Assembly: GCA_030830415.1 (NCBI GenBank) | Contig: JAURNB010000123.1 | Span: 1-5,648, forward strand | Source: Acidimicrobiales bacterium | GTDB lineage: Bacteria > Actinomycetota > Acidimicrobiia > Acidimicrobiales > Ilumatobacteraceae | Length of the DNA: 5,648 nucleotides | Direction of reading: 5' to 3' | The notes under the pieces: model-generated | What the model saw: the letters and a program-made list of their open reading frames with translations, nothing else | Told to the model about the DNA's origin: nothing | Databases searched by the model: none | Program-made: the position numbers and the translations under genes | In this document: positions 1 to 5,261 of the stretch, one piece after another | Position numbering within the stretch: position 1 is the stretch's first letter | How the letters are laid out: every line of letters starts with the position of its first letter

Positions 1-756
1 CGAGTCGTAGTAGTGCAACACCTGAATGTCGGAATGGAAGAGTTCGCCTATTCCATGCCCGATAAATGCGCGAATAACACCCATTCTGTGCAGTTTGGCG
101 TGTGTTTCAATTGCTTTACCAATGTCGCTAATGGGGCGGCCAGGAACAACTGCCTCAATGCCTTTCCACATGCACTCTTCGGCAACACGTGTGAGAAGTT
201 TGCTCTCTTCATCAACTTCGCCAACAAAAAAAGTTGCGTTGGTGTCGCCATGTACACCATTCACGTAACACGTGACGTCGAGGTTGATGATGTCGCCATC
301 GTTCACAACAGTGGAGTCGGGAATACCGTGGCAGATGACTTCATTCAAACTCGTGCACACACTCTTGGGGTAATGGTGATAGTTCAGTGGGCTGGGGTAC
401 GCGCCGCGCTTGATGGTTTCTGCGTGCACAAATACATCGATGTCATTTGTGGTCATGCCGGGCTTCACAAAGTCACCAGCTAATTTCAAAATTTCTGCGG
501 CCATGTCGCAGGCGTAACGCATGCGTTCAATGACCTCGGGCGACTTCACGCGAGCTTCCTCTGTGCGCGGCACTTCACCAGTGTCGGCGTACGGCGGTTT
601 TGCAATGCCGGCTGGCACTGTTCGCATGGGGCTTACCACGCCGGGAAGGATCTTTCCCTCGAGGGGTTTATGGCAACGCTTGTACTTGCGCCCACTGCCA
701 CACCAGCACGGGTCGCTTGCCACAGGCAGCACGGCGGGAGGGGTCTGATTGCTCAT
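1..756 (-). CDS. map: Methionine aminopeptidase type I with N-terminal SEC-C zinc motif (C-terminus off window)
   Basis: Removes the initiator methionine from nascent proteins in the cytosol using a two-metal centre. The start codon is the ATG read on the complement at 756-754, and the reading frame is open for 252 codons to the window edge. Visible parts, in order: a SEC-C-type zinc motif at residues 17-29 (Cys17, Cys19, Cys28, His29, pattern CxC-x8-CH); a Pro-rich linker at about 32-66 that resembles mycobacterial MetAP1c; and the M24 'pita-bread' catalytic domain from about 72. Catalytic-site residues by alignment from memory to E. coli MetAP: His143 (CHGIPD), metal ligands Asp160 (NLDVT) and Asp171 (HGDTN), His234 (GHGIG) and His241. 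The two later Glu metal ligands should lie in the missing part, about 75 residues by comparison with E. coli. It is transcribed divergently from the pilus operon and is probably functionally unrelated to it. It looks intact as far as it goes. Confidence 0.96.
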   Translation of the reverse strand, partial: MSNQTPPAVLPVASDPCWCGSGRKYKRCHKPLEGKILPGVVSPMRTVPAGIAKPPYADTGEVPRTEEARVKSPEVIERMRYACDMAAEILKLAGDFVKPGMTTNDIDVFVHAETIKRGAYPSPLNYHHYPKSVCTSLNEVICHGIPDSTVVNDGDIINLDVTCYVNGVHGDTNATFFVGEVDEESKLLTRVAEECMWKGIEAVVPGRPISDIGKAIETHAKLHRMGVIRAFIGHGIGELFHSDIQVLHYYDS

Positions 757-877
757 AACGCCCCAAGGCTATTGGGAATCAGAGGGGGTATTGCATTTTT
801 TCTATTGCCGTGTTCAGATACCAACTTCACACATAGGGGGTGTGGCTACACAAGACACATTCAGGGGAAGGACAGCC
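757..877. promoter_or_regulatory. Divergent intergenic region between map and the tad operon
   Basis: These 121 bp separate two genes pointing away from each other, so they must carry both 5' leaders and probably both promoters (inference from layout). No strong consensus promoter is visible. The best plus-strand guess is TTGCAT (791-796), an 18-bp spacer and CAGATA (815-820). A weaker alternative is TTGCCG (805-810) with CACATA (830-835) and a 19-bp spacer. Short inverted repeats are present: CCCAA/TTGGG (762-766/772-776), which overlaps the map leader, and TGTG/CACA (841-844/849-852) just upstream of the operon's first ribosome binding site. No further gene is supported here. The in-frame ATG at 749 for the SAF gene would overlap map and is not favoured. 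Confidence 0.55.
863..872 (+). promoter_or_regulatory. Ribosome binding site that fixes the GTG start of the SAF gene
   Basis: The purine-rich stretch AGGGGAAGGA lies about 5-6 bases before the GTG at 878. The other in-frame starts, ATG 749 (inside map) and ATG 896, lack a comparable site, so this Shine-Dalgarno-like sequence decides the start. Confidence 0.7.
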
Positions 878-1642
878 GTGGACGAACGGTTTGTGATGGA
901 TTCTCCTGGTGGGTCTCGGGAAGCATTGGCTGAGCGCCGCTCTGCACTCTCTCGTGATCTGCTGGGAACTCATGGTGAAGGCGCTCGCGCGTCACGATCA
1001 GTATTGCGGCGAAAGCCTGCCTCGGGTTCGCAACAACAAACTCGTAGTCAACCTCCAGTACGAAAGAAGCAACGCATACCCGAACTTGCCATCGGCGTCA
1101 CGTTGGTGGTTGGTGGAGCACTTGGTGCTGCATGGCTTCATGGGAATGGCAATCAACAGGTCACTGTTGTCGCGTCATCTCAGGCATTAGATGTTGGGCA
1201 TGTCATTACTGCAAATGATCTTGTGGCTCAAAACATCTCTTCTGAAGTTGCTCGATATTTTGTGCCCGCTGCAGAGGCCAAAAATTTACTGGGCAGAACA
1301 TTGAGTGCTGCAGTCGGATCAAGCGAACCCATCAGTGAAAAATTTCTCTTAACAGATCGCCCATTGATGGCTGATGAAATACTTGTACCTCTCAAACTCA
1401 ATAGCGGAGATTTTCCACCCGATTTGTATCCCGGAAATATTGTTCGCATTGCACTCACACCCGACCCCAGCCTCTCAACAAAAATAGAAACCGAGGCCTA
1501 CAAGAACTCGGTGGAAGTTTGGTCGTTGCATCCGCCAACAGATCTTGAAACGAATTACGTCGTAACGTTAAGAGCGAAGCAAGATTTGCTGCTTCCCGCG
1601 GCCTCAGCGGGGAAAGTGAAGTTGGTGGTGGTGGGCAAATGA
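878..1642 (+). CDS. SAF-domain membrane-anchored pilus assembly protein (CpaB/RcpC-like)
   Basis: A 254-residue protein, first gene of the Tad operon. The start is GTG 878, chosen for the AGGGGAAGGA site just upstream. Order of parts: an Arg/Ser/Gln-rich cytoplasmic tail (about 1-66) ending in a basic RKKQR patch; one transmembrane segment (about 69-87, rich in Val, Gly and Ala); a SAF domain (about 95-157) with the typical pattern of a strand, VG-x-VI-x-A-x-DL, then an LLGR segment and 'G-S-x-x-x-I'; and a C-terminal beta-rich region containing VPLKL and PGNIVRI, also typical of CpaB/RcpC/FlgA-like proteins. The topology implies an N-terminus inside and the SAF domain outside the membrane. 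In Gram-negative Tad systems this family works near the secretin. No secretin is seen here, so a role in pilus assembly or stabilisation at the wall is inferred. Its stop overlaps the next start by 4 bp (ATGA at 1639-1642). Family assignment is good, the precise role uncertain. Confidence 0.85.
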   Translation: MDERFVMDSPGGSREALAERRSALSRDLLGTHGEGARASRSVLRRKPASGSQQQTRSQPPVRKKQRIPELAIGVTLVVGGALGAAWLHGNGNQQVTVVASSQALDVGHVITANDLVAQNISSEVARYFVPAAEAKNLLGRTLSAAVGSSEPISEKFLLTDRPLMADEILVPLKLNSGDFPPDLYPGNIVRIALTPDPSLSTKIETEAYKNSVEVWSLHPPTDLETNYVVTLRAKQDLLLPAASAGKVKLVVVGK

Positions 1643-2958
1643 GCCTTTCACGACACACAAACATTGATGTCTTACCCACGCGATCAGAAGCACAGGCAGA
1701 GCTGGTACGGCAACTTACAAAAAAAGTGCGCGATGCACTTGCTCAACACCGCGTCGCTTTAAGAAACTCACATCGCAGCGAACCCGATATTGCAGATGAA
1801 ATTTCTCTCGCCAGGCGGGTAGTTGCCGCGGAAAGAGAAAAGGAAGTTTTTGAGGGTGCCATTGGGTTAGAGCTTTCCTTCGAAGAGTTTGATCTTGCAG
1901 GAGAAAGTGTGATCGCGGGAGTTTTGGGTCTTGGCCGTTTACAGCCACTCCTGGAAGATGCTGATATCTCAGACATACATATTCGCGGTGCATCCCCAGT
2001 ATGGGTGAAGCGTCGCGACGGCTCGCGAATCTGTGTTGAACCAATCGTCGACAGTGACGAAGAACTTATTGAACTCATTCGACGTGCTGCCACAAGGTTT
2101 GTGCGCAATGAGCAGCGTTTCGATGCCGCAAACCCTGAACTAAATTTGCAACTTCCTGATGGGTCTCGGTTGTTTGCGACAATGGCAGTGTCTCAGCACC
2201 CCAGCTTGATTATTCGGCGGCATCGTTTTGAGATTTCATCATTATTGGAGTTAGAAGATCGTGGTTTATGCAACGGTCAGGTGAGGAGTTTCCTTGCTGC
2301 GGCTGTTCGCGCGCGCCGCAATATTGTGATTGCCGGCGGTACTGGTTCTGGAAAAACAACTCTGTTGCGAGCGCTGCTCAATGAAGTTCCGCGTGAAGAA
2401 CGAATCGTCACCATTGAAGATGCCTACGAACTAGGAATCGAAAGATTCGCAGACCTGCACCCAGATCATGATGCTCTGCAATCGCGTGCGGCAAACATTG
2501 AAGGACGAGGTGAAGTCACGATGGCCGACCTCACGCGAATGGCATTACGTATGGACCCCGACAGGGTCATCGTGGGTGAAGTAAGAGGGGCTGAAGCATT
2601 TCCCATGCTGATGGCGATGAGCCAGGGGAATAATGGGTCGATGTGCACGATGCACGCCGATGGAACGAAATCAGTGTTCCCCAAACTTGCTGCATACGTT
2701 TCGATGGCTTCCACTGGCCTCCCGGTTGACACGGTGAACTTATTAATGGGAAGCGCGGTGCATTTCGTGGTCTTCATATCTTTAGACAAAGGAGTTCGTC
2801 GCATTCGGTCGGTTCGTGAGGTGATTGATTCCGATGGCGTGCAAATTATCTCTAATGAGATTTTCAGACCTTCAGAATTTGGTGGATGTGAAACCGCGTA
2901 TCCATTAAAAGAGTCGACGCGCATATTGCTAGAAGAGTTTGGATACAGCGATGTCTGA
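1639..2958 (+). CDS. tadA: TadA/CpaF-type secretion ATPase (pilus assembly motor)
   Basis: A 439-residue cytoplasmic ATPase of the type II/IV secretion superfamily that powers pilin assembly, presumably as a hexamer at the TadB/TadC platform. An N-terminal helical region (about 1-100) leads into the N-terminal domain with LLEDADISDIHI at 104-115, the usual CpaF 'D-x-S-D-I' region. Motifs: Walker A GGTGSGKT at 233-240 (Lys239), Asp box IVTIEDAYEL at 256-265, the NIEGRGEVT segment at 286-294, Walker B region RVIVGEVRG at 309-317 with catalytic Glu314, and His box GSMCTMHA at 333-340 (His339). All key residues are intact. The MSQGNNGSMC wording and the ELGIERFADLHP stretch after the Asp box match, from memory, the actinobacterial CpaF branch. 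ATG 1639 overlaps the stop of the SAF gene, behind a GGTGGTGGTGGG stretch at 1624-1635 that may serve as a weak ribosome binding site. Confidence 0.96.
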   Translation: MSLSRHTNIDVLPTRSEAQAELVRQLTKKVRDALAQHRVALRNSHRSEPDIADEISLARRVVAAEREKEVFEGAIGLELSFEEFDLAGESVIAGVLGLGRLQPLLEDADISDIHIRGASPVWVKRRDGSRICVEPIVDSDEELIELIRRAATRFVRNEQRFDAANPELNLQLPDGSRLFATMAVSQHPSLIIRRHRFEISSLLELEDRGLCNGQVRSFLAAAVRARRNIVIAGGTGSGKTTLLRALLNEVPREERIVTIEDAYELGIERFADLHPDHDALQSRAANIEGRGEVTMADLTRMALRMDPDRVIVGEVRGAEAFPMLMAMSQGNNGSMCTMHADGTKSVFPKLAAYVSMASTGLPVDTVNLLMGSAVHFVVFISLDKGVRRIRSVREVIDSDGVQIISNEIFRPSEFGGCETAYPLKESTRILLEEFGYSDV

Positions 2959-3811
2959 AATTGCAGCCATGGTATGTGGAGCTCTGGTTGGTCTCGGATT
3001 AGTTACTTTGAGGTCAAGCAGACACGGGAACCCGTTACCGAGAAAGTGGAGTCGCTCATCTGCACAATTAACCGGCGTACGCCCATTCGCATTGGGGCTA
3101 GCTGCTGGAACCATCATGTATTTGGCTACAAATTGGGCTTTGGCATCTGTGGGTTTCGCGGCAATGACATCTCTCGGGATCCTGGTTTCGGGAGGAACCA
3201 AAGTCTCACGAAATGATGAAGTCATTGCAGAGGCCGTGGCACTCTGGGCCGAACAACTCAGAGATACTCTCGCCGCCGCCCATGGGCTGCAGCAGACAAT
3301 TATTGCAACAGCTCCACACGCACCTGAAGTACTCAAAAAATCAGTAGAACGATTAGCAGCCGATTTGCCCTACGGGTCAGTCAGCAGCAGTTTGCACCAG
3401 TTTGCCGACGAAGTGAATCACCCGAGTGCTGACTTTGTTGTTGCTGCACTTATTGCTGCAACAGAACATGAGGCGCGTGACGTTGGAATGCTGTTAGGCC
3501 ATCTTGCAATGTGTTCACGCGAAGAGGCAAAAATGCATCAACGTGTATGGGTAAGTAGAGCACGCACACGAACAGCAGTGCGCATCATCATGACAACAGT
3601 GGTCGGGTTCATTAGTGCCTTGTTTGTCCTGAATAGACCATATCTATCGCCATACGGAACATCTTCAGGGCAATTAATACTGTGTGCAATTCTTTCGACA
3701 TTTGTGATTGCAATGGTCCTGCTACAACATGGGTCACGAATACCTTTACCCGACCGATTTATTGCCAGTAAAAACGTGAACGAATTAGCACAGAGTGGGA
3801 GAGAGTCATGA
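2951..3811 (+). CDS. tadB: TadB-like inner-membrane platform protein (type II secretion F family)
   Basis: A 286-residue integral membrane protein and one half of the platform that couples the ATPase to pilin insertion. Hydrophobic segments are seen at about 4-21, 45-61 and 63-80, then the cytoplasmic helical T2SSF core (about 90-205, with LWAEQLRDTLAAAHGLQQTI and a later A-x-E-H-E-A-R-D-V-G stretch), then two C-terminal membrane segments at about 212-228 and 241-258. This layout is typical of TadB. ATG 2951 is favoured because it has GGA 7 bases upstream and overlaps the tadA stop by 8 bp. A TTG at 2939 would add four residues, but its only purine-rich stretch (2931-2937) is too close to it. 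The gene ends in a 4-bp ATGA overlap with tadC. The T2SSF family is confident; the TadB label rests on order and length. Confidence 0.88.
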   Translation: MSEIAAMVCGALVGLGLVTLRSSRHGNPLPRKWSRSSAQLTGVRPFALGLAAGTIMYLATNWALASVGFAAMTSLGILVSGGTKVSRNDEVIAEAVALWAEQLRDTLAAAHGLQQTIIATAPHAPEVLKKSVERLAADLPYGSVSSSLHQFADEVNHPSADFVVAALIAATEHEARDVGMLLGHLAMCSREEAKMHQRVWVSRARTRTAVRIIMTTVVGFISALFVLNRPYLSPYGTSSGQLILCAILSTFVIAMVLLQHGSRIPLPDRFIASKNVNELAQSGRES

Positions 3812-4611
3812 TCTTTCTCATTGGAGTGAGCATTGGTCTCGGAGTATTTCTGATTCTGAGAGAGACATTGTTCAATTCACAAAAGCAGTTATCCATTTTT
3901 CATTTCAGACTTCACCACTCTCACCTCACTCTTTCAAATAGAACGTCTGACCTCGTTATTACACGAACTGCTGAAGAGCAATTTGCACAACGAATACTTC
4001 GATCTGGATTGGTGGGAGGACTACTCGCTGTGTTTGTTGTGGTCTCACTGTCAGCAGCAGGGATTCGCATTCCCAGTTTCAGTGCAATTTTGCTCCTTCT
4101 TTGTGGTCCGGTTTTAGGGGTGATGAGCACGCATAAGAAACTAAAAAATACTGCAACTGAAGCGCGTAGGAGTTTTTCCTATGCACTGTCTAGCTATCTC
4201 GATTTGGTCAATGTTCTCCTAGCGGGGGGAGCAGGAAGTGAAACAGCATTAATTGCAGCAGCACAGACTGGAGACAACTGGGCCTTTGAGATGATTCGCA
4301 CCGCACTAGAACGTGCCCGGGCCGAACGAATTACACAATGGGCAGCCTTAGGAGAGCTTGCAACATCAATAAATGTGAGTGATCTCACACGCGTGGCAGG
4401 AAGCATGCAGCTAGCTGGTGAGCAGGGTTCTCGGGTGCGAGCGTCACTAGCTGCTCAAGCCGATGCAGTTCGCAGCAGACAAATGAATGAAATCGAAGCT
4501 GCAGCTCAAAGCGCAACCGAACGGATGGGCGTACCCACAGTGCTCTTATTTATGGGCTTTATTGCCCTCCTTGGCTATCCGGCCCTCGAACTCGTCATGG
4601 GAAATATGTAA
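3808..4611 (+). CDS. tadC: TadC-like inner-membrane platform protein (type II secretion F family)
   Basis: A 267-residue membrane protein that pairs with TadB to form the assembly platform. Membrane segments lie at about 1-17, 68-84, 90-107 and 242-258, with a cytoplasmic T2SSF helical domain at about 115-238. That domain contains the family pattern of LDLVNVLLAGGAG near 131-143, and a helix with AGEQGSRVRASLAAQADAVR at 203-222 followed by EIEAAAQSATERMGVPTVL, which resembles the conserved 'E-x-G-x-x-x...R...R...A-E-x-A' region of TadC. The ATG overlaps the tadB stop (ATGA at 3808-3811) and has a purine-rich GGGAGAG site at 3797-3803. Three-gene synteny TadA-TadB-TadC supports the assignment. 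Nothing is broken or missing. Confidence 0.88.
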   Translation: MIFLIGVSIGLGVFLILRETLFNSQKQLSIFHFRLHHSHLTLSNRTSDLVITRTAEEQFAQRILRSGLVGGLLAVFVVVSLSAAGIRIPSFSAILLLLCGPVLGVMSTHKKLKNTATEARRSFSYALSSYLDLVNVLLAGGAGSETALIAAAQTGDNWAFEMIRTALERARAERITQWAALGELATSINVSDLTRVAGSMQLAGEQGSRVRASLAAQADAVRSRQMNEIEAAAQSATERMGVPTVLLFMGFIALLGYPALELVMGNM

Positions 4612-4621
4612 ACAAAAAAAT

Positions 4622-4630
4622 AAAGGAGAA
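4622..4630 (+). promoter_or_regulatory. Strong ribosome binding site in an A-rich leader before the pilin gene
   Basis: AAAGGAGAA contains the core AAAGGAG at 4622-4628, spaced 6 bases from ATG 4635. It sits in a 23-bp gap made almost only of A (4612-4634), unlike the overlapping junctions elsewhere in the operon. An unstructured, A-rich initiation site would favour high translation, as expected for a major pilin (inference). Confidence 0.8.
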
Positions 4631-4634
4631 AACA

Positions 4635-4820
4635 ATGAAGGAATATTTCAACTACTACTGGATTCGCTTTACTGCATCGCGAGAGGCAGACACAGAGGCG
4701 GGCGAAGTGAGTGCAACAACCGTAGTAATGGCCGCAGCTCTGATTGCTCTAGCAATTGCCGTGGGGGCAACTATTACTTCACGTGTAAAAGACAAAGCCA
4801 ACACTCTTAATCTCGGCTAA
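4635..4820 (+). CDS. Flp-like small pilin (probable major pilus subunit)
   Basis: A 61-residue protein whose size, place after tadC and strong ribosome binding site suit the major Flp-type pilin. Parts: an aromatic-rich leader (MKEYFNYYWIRF), a short acidic stretch (residues 17-21), a probable prepilin-peptidase site after Gly23 (EAG|E), a hydrophobic helix at about 29-48 (TVVMAAALIALAIAVGATIT), and a short charged tail ending NLG. Class III prepilins usually read G|xxxxE[Y/F]. Here Glu is at +1 (Glu24) and position +5 is Thr28, so the usual Glu at +5 is absent. The mature chain would be 38 residues. The family is inferred from architecture and context, since the sequence itself is too short and divergent for a firm match. 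Alternatively it could be a minor subunit with the true major pilin elsewhere. Confidence 0.75.
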   Translation: MKEYFNYYWIRFTASREADTEAGEVSATTVVMAAALIALAIAVGATITSRVKDKANTLNLG

Positions 4821-4826
4821 ATACCA

Positions 4827-5261
4827 GTGGCTCATTTCAGAAAAGATCGCCGCTTCAAGCGGTGCTCTCATCTTGCTGGCGACGCAGATGAGGTGGGAGA
4901 AACTGTCGTTCAAGCAGTGCTCGTTGTTCCCGTTGTGCTGACCTTTTTGTGGCTGGCGCTACAAGCCACTGTCTTCATGCATGATGCGCATATGGCAAGT
5001 GCTGCAGCGAGCGAAGGAGCTGCTGTGGCATCGCGATTCGGCTCTTCTGAGATGGCTGGCAGAAATGCGGCGGTGCGCCTGCTTGCGGAACTAGGCGCTA
5101 CCGCTGCATCTGCTCCAACTGTTATACGGCAGGGAAGTGATGTGATTGCCACTGTGTCGATTCGCGTACCACGCATCGCCCCCTTCTTCCCTGCGGTGGT
5201 GACGCGAACGGCACGTGAAGTGAGAGAGAAATACGTAACTGAAGAGGAGCGCAATAGATGA
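4827..5261 (+). CDS. TadE-like pseudopilin
   Basis: A 144-residue single-pass protein of the TadE family, thought to be a minor pilin or pseudopilin processed by the same prepilin peptidase as Flp. A basic N-terminus (residues 5-12) is followed by an acidic run DADE (19-22), Gly24 as probable cleavage site, and a hydrophobic helix at about 26-50 with Pro35 at the usual TadE place (+11). A helical region rich in Ala (HMASAAASEGAAVASRFG, 55-72) comes next, typical of TadE, then a beta-rich C-terminus. Aligned at that proline to the next gene's product, Gln29 replaces the usual Glu at +5. The start GTG 4827 has no clear Shine-Dalgarno site, but it lies 6 bp after the flp stop, so translation is probably coupled. 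A GTG at 4893 would delete the leader and is unlikely. The end overlaps the next gene by 4 bp. Confidence 0.82.
   Translation: MAHFRKDRRFKRCSHLAGDADEVGETVVQAVLVVPVVLTFLWLALQATVFMHDAHMASAAASEGAAVASRFGSSEMAGRNAAVRLLAELGATAASAPTVIRQGSDVIATVSIRVPRIAPFFPAVVTRTAREVREKYVTEEERNR
5244..5249 (+). promoter_or_regulatory. Ribosome binding site of the second TadE-like gene
   Basis: GAGGAG lies 8 bases before ATG 5258, inside the 3' end of the preceding gene. It supports this ATG, which also makes an ATGA stop/start overlap. Confidence 0.75.

Noticed and set aside
13..483. Open plus-strand frame of 156 codons opposite map
   Set aside because: It is the antisense shadow of a clearly recognisable methionine aminopeptidase and has no family features or ribosome binding site of its own.
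749..877. Longer SAF protein starting at ATG 749
   Set aside because: It would overlap the start of the divergent map gene. The extra 43 residues look like translated intergenic DNA, and a good ribosome binding site sits before GTG 878.
1..878. Apparent higher GC and more C-ending codons in map than in the pilus genes, as a hint of horizontal transfer of the operon
   Set aside because: The difference is mild and judged only by eye. Strong codon bias in a highly expressed housekeeping gene would explain it equally well. A codon-usage calculation against the whole genome would be needed.
2466..2924. Open minus-strand frame of 152 codons inside tadA
   Set aside because: It is antisense to the Walker B and His-box coding region, whose protein motifs are intact. 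It shows no independent features.
4487..4810. Open plus-strand frame of 107 codons crossing the tadC-flp junction
   Set aside because: It runs out of frame through the end of tadC and most of flp. Its Asn/Arg/Ser-rich product is characteristic of a frame shadow.
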